From Callorhinus ursinus (lineage: Eukaryota > Chordata > Mammalia > Carnivora > Otariidae), in assembly GCF_003265705.1 (NCBI RefSeq), contig NW_020312827.1:21820413-21884412 (forward strand): a DNA stretch of 64,000 nucleotides. Direction: 5' to 3'. The position numbers were made by a program, and so were the translations under genes. Below, one piece after another: positions 1-11,838 of this stretch (positions within the stretch are counted from its first letter, which is position 1; each line of letters begins with the position of its first letter). The notes beneath the pieces were generated by a model. That model made no database searches, was not told the origin of the DNA, and was given only the letters and a program-made list of their open reading frames with translations.

Positions 1-1794
1 GGGGCTGAGAACTTTCACAGATTTTTCTCCACCTTCCTGCTGACTTGTGGACCTCATGGCACTTAGGAAGTCATCTTGAACCACAGGGTGAAAGCCTCAT
101 GTTGAAGATGGTAGAACAATAAAATATAATGAGTCTGGGTCTCTAATAATCACAGAGTTACCAGACAAGCTCTGAAATGTTTATCTCTAGAGTTCATTTA
201 TATCTGAGAGCAATACCTTTGAAGCTGCTGCTATTTGAGCCTCTATATCACTTGTAGCTGAAACTAGTTTTTCCTAAAACCATGCATAAACTGGGAGGAT
301 TGTTGAACGAGTAATCCCCCTGAGTATGAAGGAACAAGACTCTTATTTCGATTGAAATTTAAGTCTGGTTTTCTATCTCTGGATCAACTCAACTCACACA
401 TAGAGAGAAAATTATCACTTTCATAAATAAAAAGATTTGAATTCACTTTCAGTTTTTTTGTTTGCTTTCCATTTAATCTAGTTGAAACTGCCTTTGTATG
501 ACTTTTTGACAATAGCATCACTTCCCTAATACCCATTTCAAGTGAAAAATCACTGAAATGTGACATGCAATTTCAGAGAAAAAGAGAGAAAAAAGAGCAG
601 CATTTTCTTCTATGAAAGGATAACAAAGTGCTGATTCCGAGCACTGTCCCTACCCATTCTGTCCTTTCCCTAGATTCCTCCACCACCTTATTTCCCAAGT
701 CCCTTCACAGGGATGATGAATGGAACACACTGGCATTTTAACTGCTACCAAGTTGTCAACATTTCCAAGATTATCTCATCTGGCTCATGTATGTAGCTTC
801 TTCCTGGTGCTAAAGCAGCCATGGCAGGGCTCCTTGATGCCCATAACCTTTGCTGATAGCTGTATGATAGATAGCACATCAAGCATCAGGTATGAGAAAC
901 TTTTGCTATGCAAACACCCAAATACTCGTGCTCAACTTAGAAAATGGGAATAGGGATGCCTGTCTATATAATTTCTGATTTGGCAAAGAAGGTAGGATGT
1001 CAAGGGAGCATTGTCAGTAGCAAAAGCAATGGATATGCTTTATGTTTTCCGAAAAATAGTATCTATTCAGCCAGTTGAAAGGTCAAAAGAAAGATTAAAT
1101 CATTAGTTGCCTTTATTATTAAAATAATTCATTAAATTTGTGCTGTTTTAGGAGTCAAGTTTTTCTGTAAACTTTTTTATTCCTGTTAAGATTGTTTTTC
1201 TTTGTGCTTACCCTGCCCTCCATGTCTTAAATGTCCTCCCTGTTCTTCTCTAATACAGCATATTCTTTACTTCCCTTGAGATTTTGTCACAAGGACTTGC
1301 TTTCTGCAATAAAAAAGTTAAAAATCAACTAACCACCCCCAAGGTGGGGTACCTGGTGGCTACCCTTGATAGATATAGAGAGATTAAAGAGAAAATCAGG
1401 ATGGTGATTATGATGAGCAGAGGGGGCTTCTTTTGAAGCATGGAATTCTAGTCCCAGATAATTGCTACTCAGAATGATACATAGGCTCCCACACTTTATA
1501 ATTTCTTTGTAAAGGTAAGTCATTGACTTCTTTGTAAATATGAGTGAGTGATCCATCAGAATTTGAGAGAAAAACCAAGCCACATCACTTCATGTCTACT
1601 CTGGTGAACACAATCACTGGGTATGCGATCATGATTAAGACAGGACCCCTGCCTTAGAAGATTCCTATGCTGGTGGGGAATACAGACATAGGGTTATTTC
1701 AGAAACTTGGTTTGTAAAAAGGAAACAACTTGAGAGTAGGAAAATTAAAGGAAAGATGCATTTTAAAATTTCAAGATTTCATATATGCCAAAGA
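1..1794. other. Unassigned sequence, no gene seen
   Basis: AT-rich sequence with only short open frames (under 90 codons) that I do not recognise and that lack splice or domain support. No SINE, LTR or L1 could be identified. A fragment near 1640-1700 vaguely resembles old LINE-associated sequence but is too short to call. Confidence 0.5.
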
Positions 1795-2512
1795 ACTCAA
1801 CAAGAGCACTTCTCAGTAGTTATCCCAGAGAAATTAAAACTTGTGTTCATACATTCACATTCATGTTCATTGCAGCATTATTTATAATAGCCAAAAGATG
1901 TGAACAACCAGATGTCCTTCAGTGTGTGAATAAACAAACTGATACATTCATATAATGGGATACTACACAGCAACAGAAAGGAATAATAGACCATCAACAC
2001 ATGGAAGAACTTGGATAGATCTCAGGGACATTATGCTGAGTGAAAAAAGCAATCTCAAAAGATTTCATACCTTATAATTCTATTTACATAACAGTATTAA
2101 ATAGTACAACCATAGGGATGGAGAACAAGTCAGTGGTTGCTATGTTAGGGTTGGGGGGAGGGTCTGACTATCAAGGGGTAGCATGAGGGAGTTTCTTTGT
2201 GGTGATGGAACAGTTTTATGTCCTGATTGTGGTGGTGGTTACATAATTCAGTGCATCTATATGTGAGATAAAATGTCATAGTATTATAAGGAAACACAAA
2301 ATGAGTGTGGGTAAAAATTAATCAGGTTTGCAGTTAACAATATTGTACCAATGTCAGTTTTCTGATTTTGATAATGTATTGTAGTTATGTAAGATGCTAC
2401 CTTTGGGGAGGTACAGCATGGTGAGGGTATGAGGAAATTCTGTACTATTTTTGCAACTTCTTGTGTGTCTTAAATTATTTCAAAACAAAAAATTTAAAAA
2501 TTTAAAAAATTC
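1795..2512 (+). repeat. L1 LINE 3' end, old and 5'-truncated
   Basis: The stretch has the usual order of an L1 3' end: the hallmark GTTCATTGCAGCATTATTTA, then text for an A-rich change near CAACCAGATGTCC, then a GGGATACTACACAGCAACAG block, and an A-rich end with ATTTCAAAACAAAAAA near 2480-2500. ORF2 reading frames are lost. It is a 5'-truncated fossil copy; subfamily not resolved. Confidence 0.8.
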
Positions 2513-4299
2513 CATTTATGATTTATGAGTCATGGGGCAGACATTCAGCCAACTGTCTTGGAGTACTGGGACTATGGAATAGGAAACCATCTTGAGGAAT
2601 ACTCTTTCTCTTATTGTTGCTTCTCTTGGTCATGACTACTTCATTCTATCTCTTCAAAATTGGCTTTTTTTTTTAATTTTCCTTTTCTTTTACTTCTCCA
2701 ACCCATGTGACACAAAGTGGGCAATTTGCAGTGTCTTAAGTTTTTAAATCCTCTCCATTCACCAGACCAGACCAAGATAAAACTGGAATTTCCTGATCTA
2801 CCTCTCTGAGTAATACACTTGATTTCACAGTGCCTGCTCACTTCCCATGACTTCCTCTAGCAATTTTACTTTGGACTATGTGAGCTCTCTAAGAGAGGGT
2901 TCAAACCCTTCAATTCCCTAACATGGTTCATTTTGGCTTCTGTTTGTTCTACATAAGTGGATACATATTGAGCTTGGGTTTCTTACATGAGGTTTTATCA
3001 TCAAAAGTAAAAATAGATCTTTATCTTTACATTTGCAAATGACCTAGTAAAAATACTTTTTTCTTAATCCTCAGACATTTTTGCCTTCCAGATAACCAAA
3101 AGGCAAAGTGATGGGTCAAATAACCTCAAAAGCCTGTCTCCCACCCCACCCCCGCCCCGCTATATTTATAAAGTCTCCCTTATGTGCAGGGCTCTGTCCT
3201 GGGGAAGGAAGCAAGTACAAATAGAGACAATGTACAACCCAATGAGTAAGATGGAGACGTGGAAACAGACTATTATCATACAGGGTAGATAGTGAGGTGC
3301 TGTGAGAAAGGGACAACAGATTATGGACTTCAGGAGAAGTTTTTTTGGGGGAAGGATTCTTGTGACCAGGGAAAAGAGAAGAATACATTTGAAATTGAGC
3401 TTGAAAAATCAGTGGAAAGTGAATACATTACAAAAAAGGGAAAGGAACTCCCTATAAAAATCCTGTATGGTAAACAGTGGAAGCTCAAAAACTTTGTTCA
3501 ATGAGTAGGTGCCCACTACATTAATGACAGCATAAAGCACCCAGTTTCTGGGTGAAGGGGCTGAAAGGCCATGAGAGGAGTTATGTGGGGGCTTTGGGCG
3601 GTAGATAGGAAGGAGTACAATGAGAAGTATTATTGTGATGTGGGTTTTTTTTTTTTTAATTATTTTGTTGCAACAGTTTCTCTATACTATTAATAACAAA
3701 GTAGAAAAACAGATTTCACTTACTTTGTTAGGCTAATCCTTAATGGAAATTTCTATTGCCAAATGCTTTAGTGTCTAAAACATCATGGATTTTCAATCTA
3801 AAAGCCATGGCCCATCTCACTTCTTATCACACTGGGTCTTAACTCACACGGGATTTTTCTATTACTTAAGCCAGTGGCAGAGGGAGAAAGCTCAGGTCAT
3901 CTGCAGAATTAATACCATGGAGAGAATGACTGAGAGCATTTGTCCTTTGTTGGTTTATTAGATACATCCCGATTTTGTTTTTATTTGTGTACTTCTTTAA
4001 CACACAAATTGCTCCAGGTTTTGTAATGTGTATCTTTAACTTACCTTGGTCTACTTTAATAGCATATGCTACTTCACATAGAACACACGGGCCGCTCACA
4101 AGAGTCTATCTCCACTCCCTACTCCCCATTACTTGTACAACTGTTGTGAAGCATTTTAGTACCACATTTATAAACCCTACCTTTTGTTTTAATTTTGGCT
4201 TTAAAAAATTAATAACTTTTAAATAAAGTTGAACATGAGATTAAAAAGCCTTACATATTTGCCACATATTTGTCATTCTGGTACCTTTTATTCCTGTTT
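2513..4299. other. Unassigned sequence with an oligo-T run
   Basis: No gene seen. An oligo-T run lies at about 3645-3657. The part from about 3160 to 3600 has the purine-rich look of a very old interspersed repeat (phrases such as CAGGGCTCTGTCCTGGGG), but I cannot name the family. Short open frames on both strands here are unsupported. Confidence 0.45.
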
Positions 4300-5560
4300 T
4301 TAGATCCAAGTTCCCATCTGGAATCATTTTCCTTGAGCTCAAAAAACTTCCTTATCATTTTTTAACATCCAGGACTACTGGCACCAAATTTCTCTCAGCT
4401 TTTATTTGTCTGAATATGTCTTTATTATGCCTTCATGTTTAAAGATATTTTCGCTAGACTTTGAATGCTAATTTGGTAAATAATTTTCCACCACTTTTAA
4501 GGTGGTTTTTCATTTTCTCTTGGTTTATCCTATTTCTTCTGAGATGTCTGTAGTAATTGTTTTCTTCATTCCTCAGTATGTGCCATGTCTTTCTTCCTCT
4601 GACAGATGTAAAATTTCATTATCATGGTTTTCAGGAACGTATTTATGATGCATCTTGGTCTGGTTGTGTGTGTACCTGTATGTGTGTGTGTGCATGTGTT
4701 TGTGTGTTCATGTAAGTATATCCTCCTTAGGGTCCAGTGAATGCCATATACCTGTAGATTTAGTTTTCATTGCATTTAGAAAATTTCAGGGTGTTATTTC
4801 TTTACCCTACCCTTCTGGGACTCCATATATATATATATATGCTAGACCACTTGGCATTATCTTATTGGTCACCAAAGCTGTATTCATTGATTCATTGCTT
4901 AATCTTTCCTCTGTTTTTCAGGTTGTATTGTTTCAATTACAGTGTCTTCAAGTTCATTGATCTTTACTTGTACATTAATCTAATTGGCCATTATTCCCAT
5001 CCACTGAATTTTTTACCTCAGGTATTTTATTTTTCATGGTTAAAATTTCCACTTGGAACCTTCTGATATCTTTCCTTTCCCATCAAATTATATTCATATT
5101 CTTTGTTTAACTCTTAAACATAGTGAACATATTCATAAAAGTTTTAAAGACTTTTTCTGATAATTTTTTATTTCTGTCATACTTTGGTCTCTTTCTATTG
5201 ACTGATTTTTCGCCTGATTCTTGGTCACATTGTCCTTTATTTTTCATGGTTAGTAATTTTTTGTTTGTATGTTAGACACTATAAAGTTTATATTATATAA
5301 AATATATATATATATTATAGACTCTTACTTGTTTAGGCTCTTACTTCTTACAAAGAGTGTTAAAAATGTTTTGGCAGGCTTTAAAGCTACTTAAAGATTA
5401 ATTCAACCATTTAAAGCATTATTATTAATAGTCTACTGTGGTTTTTATTATAGGCCAAGCTTTACCCTACTACTGAATGCCCCACTCTGGCTGATTGGAA
5501 TTCATTTGAACTCTGGATATTTTTCTCCCTGAGAATTCTTTGTCTGGCTTATAGATTTTC
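4300..5560. repeat. T-rich ancient LINE-like sequence
   Basis: A long pyrimidine-rich stretch with phrases of the kind found in old L1M-type 3' regions, such as TTCATTGATCTTTACTTGTA near 4954 and GGTCACATTGTCC near 5222. Alternating AT runs occur near 4827-4841 and 5305-5315. The 101- and 98-codon open frames here lie inside this low-complexity DNA and are not genes. Family assignment is tentative. Confidence 0.35.
4666..4712. repeat. Interrupted TG-rich simple repeat
   Basis: Runs of TGTGTG interrupted by TACCTGTA, GCA and TTTG. It is an imperfect dinucleotide tract, too interrupted to be strongly unstable. Confidence 0.8.
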
Positions 5561-6219
5561 ACTTTATGCATGTATAGCTAAGTATTCAATAGCAGGTTCC
5601 AAGGTGCCTGGTGCAGATTTCTGAAGCTTTGTCACAATGTAGTTCTCTTCCCTCTGGTACCCATCCACAATTCTAGTACCCAGTGTTCTGACCTCCATCT
5701 CTACAATGCAATAAAAACACCAAGATCTGTCTGTTTGGGCTCCTTTGCTCTCCATCAAACTCCAGGAGGTGATTCTAAGCAGAAAACCTGATTTGTTTTC
5801 CTTCTCCCAGGAATCTGTTCTGTGCTGCCTGTGGTCCAGTGTCTGAAAACAGTTGTTTTATATATTTTGCTTAATTTTCCAGTTGTTCACATCAGAGACC
5901 AAATCTTGTCACACTTATTTCCACCTGACTGGAAAGCCAAAATTACCATATATTCTTATGGGAAGTCTGCCTTTTGTACCTGCAATGAACTAGACAGTGC
6001 TCCTCTCTCCATATGGTGCAAAATATGTGATTGTTACAATTTATCACGTTTCTGAATGACACACTGATCTTTATCTTATTTAAGTTATCCTGGAAACTAA
6101 AATGTCCATAGCCACTTAAAAGAGAAGGTGGCATTAGGTAGAAGCTAGACCTGAGCAGTGGAAGCAATGCCCTGAGGTAGAGTTCCAAGTCCCTGAAAGG
6201 GAATGATAGAGACCTTACC
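5561..6219. other. Unassigned sequence
   Basis: Nothing recognisable as gene or repeat. Short open frames on both strands are not supported by any family resemblance. Confidence 0.4.
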
Positions 6220-6806
6220 TGTTGTCAAGGATGGCAAATAAAAAGCTACACATTAAAAGGCCAGGAGTACAACATCCTGACTTTGTGGCTTCTAAGACCT
6301 TGGGGCTGACAGACCAAAAAGCTACAGGAGCAGACAGGGCTCTTCTCTTCCACCTCTGCCCTGGGGTAACCCCTACACTCATTGAAATACATTTGCATTG
6401 TGGGTACAAGCCTCCTATCCCCCCAACCCCATGGAGGAAAGGCTGCTGGGATAGTTCCAGTACACAACTTGTAGGGTCAAAAAGTCCTCCTCCCAACCTG
6501 TGGGAGGAGTTTCCAGAATGATTGGAAATAGTCTCCATTAGAGACGACCCCACCGTATGTCACAGCTCATCCCAGCCCAGAGAGACCCATGACAATCTCA
6601 AAACAATTCAGAGGCCAGGTCCTCCTGGAGGAACTTGCCCCACTCTCCCACCTTGAGAGTGTAGTTTCACTTTAGTAAACTGCTTTATGCTTGCCACTTT
6701 CCTTCTGGCTGTCCTTATTCAAGCCCAGATCCCCACTTAAATTTTCAGGGGAAATCCAAGGACGGAGACCCCTATTCACACAACACAGATTCTCTCACCT
6801 GTAACA
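6220..6806 (+). mobile_element. ERV1-like solo LTR (endogenous retrovirus relic)
   Basis: A unit of about 590 bp beginning TGTTGTCAAGG and ending CCTGTAACA has the length and TG...CA ends of a solo LTR. Near 6655-6720 it has the layout of an R/U5 region: CTTGAGAGTGTAGTTTCACT followed by a TAGTAAACTG element and a C/T-rich block. No internal proviral sequence adjoins it. No clear target-site duplication was found, so the exact ends are uncertain. The 112- and 99-codon frames inside it are not genes. Confidence 0.5.
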
Positions 6807-8849
6807 ATATTTGAAACAAAATTTTACAAAAGCTTTACCTCCAGTTTCCACTGAAACCTGCCTTTATGGGGTTCTAATGCACAGCACATTTATTTGGTTT
6901 AGCTATTGGCTGTTTGATACGTTTTCCCCATTTTCAGTAGCTTGCCAGATCAGTTTGTGCCCAGTGGTGACCGAAGCAGTTAGTCTAATACTACCTATTG
7001 TAATGCCACATAATTTATGTTTAATTTCAAAATTCAGTGAATACCAGGTTTCCCCTGTTATTCAAAAGTAGAGCATTCCTATGAAACATTGGCAAGAGTA
7101 TCCCCCACTTTCTGCATTAGTACAGTAACAGCAGTTTTCATCGGATTTCTTTTGGTTAGTGAAAACAGATACTAACAGAGGTCTTTTGTGAGAACAAATT
7201 GGTATGATGCCAACTTTTGGAAAGCAGGAGATACATGTAGATGCTACCAAAAAATAGACACTTTCATAAATGCACAAAATAAATCATGAATGTCTCTTCC
7301 AAAGAGGCTTCCAGGTTTAGAGAGTTTTAGTTGGACAAACAGTGGAAAGGAAGAGAATGCAGAAAAAGGGAGGAGAGAATAAGTAGCAAGGAATTCAGCA
7401 AAATATATATTTCCTGTATGTTTCGGGGCCCTGTCTCACAAAATAATGCCCAGAGGGCATTCACAAATTTATATAGTCTTCTATGTTGGTGTATACCCAA
7501 AGGAATTCATCTTTCAGTCTCTCTGTATCTAACAATAAAAAGCTTTCCCTGGTTTTCTTCCTTTCTTCAATCTTTACAAGGTGGTTTCAAAATTATATCT
7601 CTTCTGTAAATATATGAGCATATGGATCAAACGTAAGTTGACAGATTTCTATGTAAAAATCATTGATTAATAGTAACCTGTGGCAGAGTGTGGAATGGCA
7701 AATGGGCAAAGGGGCAGGAAGGGGCTTGAAAGCCACTCAGCGTGGGGACCATCAAGATCAACTCCACTAGTTACTAAATTACTTAATGATTTTATTGATG
7801 ACTTGCTATAAGATTTACACATATTTGAAATGAAACTTTTTAGCTTGTAAAATAAACATTAAAAGTGGGGGCAGAGGGAGGTCTAGTGCTTGACCTATAA
7901 AAGGTAGGAGAAGTCTGAAAGCAGAAACAGCAGAGAGACAAAGAACAGGCAGCGGCAAATTATAAATGAATCTGTAAAGCATCAGCCAGTTAAAAAAAAA
8001 AACCCAAAAAGTTCTATTCTGTAATAGCCCTGAAGATAGATCTGCCTCCAGTTCTTAGTGGAGCCTTTTGATTTTAGGGGTTTTTATTGTTTGTTTTTTG
8101 TAATGGTATTTGATGGATGTGTCAGCAAGAACTAAAATGTGTGTGTTGTGTTGTGTGTGTGTTTCAGTTCTCCAAATTTAAATTTAGAACATGAAGGCAT
8201 TAAAGTTTTTTTTTACAAAGCAAGAGTTTATTTAATTAGACCAAAAATTGTACAACTATTTATGTGCCCTTGGCCGCCCCATCCTTGTCCAGATGAGAGC
8301 ACTGTGTCTTCCTTCGTCCTTTCCTGTTGAACTTGAGCAAGGCCATAAGGCTTCTTGCCTGCTGAAGCTCACACTGGCCCTCCTTACCTTGAACTCCCAA
8401 TATTCATACAGTCGAATATAAAATTTGTTTTAAATCAACTGGTCTTTATGATCCTTAAATAGATCATGTGTTATTACACTCATTGGAGGAATTGACTAAC
8501 AAGATCCCCCAGGGCCAGCTCTCCTTTCTTTGTTGCTGCCCTTGCTGGGCACAGAGGGGCAGTGATTTATCTGGTGGTTTAGGTTCCAAAGGTCTCATAA
8601 TAAATGTGGAGAGAAGAATCTCTAGTTTTAGTAAATATTTCTACCAGTTATTTATTTAATATTAACATCTCCTGTGACAGTACTTATTTCTTTTACATAG
8701 GTTTATAGTAGGCAATAAGGACTCTGAAAATACTTAACTATAAATTCAAATACCTTTAGGGACCAGGCACATCATAAGGCAAGCATTTGGGCCTATGACA
8801 AAAGGGATGTGAGGCTTGTGGAAAACCCAGAAAGCCTAACTCTTATATC
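6807..8849. other. Unassigned sequence
   Basis: No gene recognised. A TG-rich simple stretch occurs at about 8137-8162. The part at about 7045-7110 (phrase AAAGTAGAGCATTCCTATGA) may be the end of an old DNA transposon, at low confidence. Confidence 0.4.
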
Positions 8850-9005
8850 AACTCTATGAAGTAAAAATAGCTTCTTAACTCCATTTTACAGATGGGAAAC
8901 TGAGACAGAGAGAGATTAAGTGATTTATCCAAGGTCATAAAAGGGAGTTAGGATTAGAGCTAAATTCAATCCAGGCTGTCTGGCACCAAAACCGATGCTC
9001 CTGGT
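8850..9005 (-). repeat. MIR SINE
   Basis: The plus strand reads CCATTTTACAGATGGGAAAC, then GAGACAGAGAGAGATTAAGTG, the reverse complement of the MIR core. AAGGTCATAAAAGGGAGTT and a decayed CAGGCTGTCTGGC follow, matching the head side of MIR. Confidence 0.8.
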
Positions 9006-9539
9006 GGTCAGAAATGGAGTTGGATGCTAGATATAGCAGGAGGTCTATAAGGACTGCATGTTGCAGAAACAGATAATAACCAAAATTGGTTCAACAATCT
9101 GGACCACATTCAAGGGAAAAATAAAACAAAGACTTTAATGCCAAAGCTCTTTCCTTTTCTCCCTCAGGAAACTCGCACATCCTTCTTGTTAGAGGAGGAG
9201 TCCATCCCCGAGCGAAGCCATGTGAGGGCCAGCAGGAGCAAGTGCCCAGTGGGATATCAAGCAGGAGCGGAGTCCTGTAGGATGAAGGGTCCTGGAATGT
9301 GGTGGGGATGCTCAAAAACAAGCCAGAGGGATGCATGGAGAGAGGAGAGATAGACCATCTATCAAGTATCTCCAGAACCAATCGGAGATCGAGGAAGCAT
9401 TTCAATAGGCAATGCCCATATGAAAATATTGGGATTAAGTTGAGGCACGCACAAGGAAAATCATCCATTTAGAGATGGTTCTAAGACAGGAAAAAAATTA
9501 ACAAGACATTTTGACTTCCTGAAATAAGAAATTAAATTT

Positions 9540-9734
9540 TTTTCTAAAGATTTCATTTATTTATTTGATAGAGCGAGACAGCGAGAGAGGGAACCCAGGG
9601 AGGGTAAGTGGGAGAGGGAGAAGCAAGCTTCCTGCCGAGCAGGGAGCCCAATGTGGGGCTTGATCCAAGGACCCTGGGATCATGACCTGAGCCGAAGACA
9701 GACGCTTAATGACTGAGCCACCCAGGCGCCCCCC
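9540..9734 (-). repeat. CAN-SINE (tRNA-derived, carnivore)
   Basis: Minus-strand copy: the plus strand starts with the reversed tail (AAGATTTCATTTATTTATTT), then the GA-rich region, and ends with GAGCCACCCAGGCGCCCC, the reversed tRNA-like head. It is flanked by a perfect 13-bp target-site duplication AGAAATTAAATTT at 9527-9539 and 9735-9747, so both ends are secure and the insertion is fairly recent. Confidence 0.97.
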
Positions 9735-9747
9735 AGAAATTAAATTT

Positions 9748-11614
9748 CTTAAATACCTATTAAGAATGAACCATATTAATTAATCTCTTCATTAAGAATA
9801 CTGGAGTACAGTACCCGGGTAGTTCATTCGCTGCCATCATTACTAAAAACCAGTCAGTAAGAAAGGCCATGAGCTTTTCCCACCATCACATTCTTCCTCA
9901 GTTTTCATGCTCCCTTCCTGCCACTCCATGTCCTCTTACCTCCGCACACACCGTAGGCTTTACCATATCCCTGAAATTTAAAAGAGCAGAGGCAGGTGCC
10001 TGAATATAGACCTTGCCTGACTTCTCTCTGGCTATACAGACTATAATGAAAAAAATATGGTGCACAAGGACTCTATGCATGAGTGTTGGATCAGTACTAG
10101 TATGTCAGTACCTGCTTCAGTGACCTTTATAATCCCAATCCCCAAGGTGGATGGGAAACTTAATTAGGACATTTCAATCACTGTAAGTACCTCCGATGAA
10201 CAGGTAGTATATTGCAGTAATTCTGAAAAATGTTTTCTACTTCTGCAGATTTTCCAGGGGATGCTCTGTAAGCTCGACACACAAAATCTTTCTGCGTTTT
10301 GCTCTTTTATCCACACTCTCTGATGGAGCTGATTGCAGACTCAGTCAGCTTGTTATACCTGTTGGCCAACTGGAAGAAAGGGAAGAAAGAAAAACCACTT
10401 CTAGTTATTTGCCAGGCTCAATGCTAAGTCATGTAGTTCCCGAGTTGTAGCTGAAGGGGGTGTGTATGCGTGTACGTTACTGTTAACTTGGATCTATGTA
10501 ACTGCACCTTGGGACAGGCAACGATTGAATGGGAACTGGCTTTCACAGCTGAGTATCTTTTTAATTTTTCTTAACAAAACATGCACTGGTATTAATAGGG
10601 CTCTGTTGGTAATCATGACTGGCTACATGATGTGGTACCTTGGCTGGTAATTCCCCTCAGTGGTTTCCAAGTGTTTGTGTATCCTAAGAACACATAAGCA
10701 TCAGGATAAAAGGTTGATCTCCCATTGGTACAATCCAAAGCTCTGATGTCTGGGTGCTTTGATGAAATGATGAGGCATTCCAGAACTGTCAGAGCATCTG
10801 GGCTAGCTGCTTTAGGCCTCTGAAATGATTCTCTCTTCTAAGAGGCAATGGGCCAGGATTGAAAAAGAAGCCAAGTCACTTGGAAATGAACATACCTGTT
10901 TGGTGGAAAAGGGATTTTCCAGGCTTATTTCCCTGTAATTCTCCAGTATCTGTCCACGGCTGGAATTGATCATGTCCCCATATCTTCCCTTTAGCCTCAT
11001 GTCAAAGCAATATGTCTTTTTCCTTGGAAAACTGCCTATTACAGGTCTGTACGGCAGACTGGCCCTCTTCCATTCCCTGTATTGGTATAACTCAAGGTTG
11101 TTTTTCTAATTCTAAACTTAATAAAAAAAAAAGTTTTTTCATCAATAAACAAAGTTTTAACCCTTCTACACTGTAGGATCAGGCAACATCATCTCCTATT
11201 TCTACGGCAACATTTTTATATAGGAGATCATTTCTTTTATCTTGACTGTGGATAGTGTTATTTAGTCTGTGGAATGGTTTTATTATTAGTTTCCTAAACT
11301 CCCCCTATCCTAGCTCCAACACTACTGTCCCTTCTTAACACCACTTATCACCTTTATTTGATTAACTGTGTAGCTATTGAATCAATCCTCAATAGCCATG
11401 CTCTCTGCCTAGCCATGGGCACCATTAATTACCTTTTCATATTTGGTTGTTTATTTATTCAAAACATACTTATCATTGCACCTGCTAGCTATAGGAAGCA
11501 CGGCACAGTCCCTCTTTTCAAAGTCTAATAGAAAAGATAAATTGGAAGAAATTATGGCCACAAGAAAGCACATTTGAGTCAGAGGACAATCTAAGAAAAT
11601 TAAGAGTTTAAAGG
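9748..11614. other. Unassigned sequence
   Basis: No gene or clear repeat. The part at about 11445-11530 vaguely resembles a decayed L2 end. Short open frames are unsupported. Confidence 0.4.
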
Positions 11615-11627
11615 TAATCTATTATAT

Positions 11628-11827
11628 GGGGTGCTTGCATGGCTCAACTGGTTAAGTGTCTGCCTTTGGTTCAGGTCATGATCCTAGGGTCCAGGGATCA
11701 AGTCCCACGTTGGACTCTCTGCTCAGCAGGGAACCTGCTTCTCCCTATCCCTCTGCTGCTCCCCCTGCTTGTGCTCTCTCTGTCAAATAAATAAATCAAA
11801 TCTTTAAAAAAATTTAAAAAATAGAGA
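11628..11827 (+). repeat. CAN-SINE
   Basis: Head GGGGTGCTTGCATGGCTCAA, body TCAGGTCATGATCCTAGGGT, CT-rich middle and AAATAAATAAATC tail. Flanking direct repeats TAATCTATTAT (11615-11625) and TAATCCATTAT (11828-11838) agree at 10 of 11 bases and mark the target site. Confidence 0.95.
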
Positions 11828-11838
11828 TAATCCATTAT

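Noticed and set aside
6215..6553. Open frames of 112 and 99 codons on opposite strands
   Set aside because: Both lie inside an ERV1-like LTR and are mirror frames of each other; no protein family resemblance.
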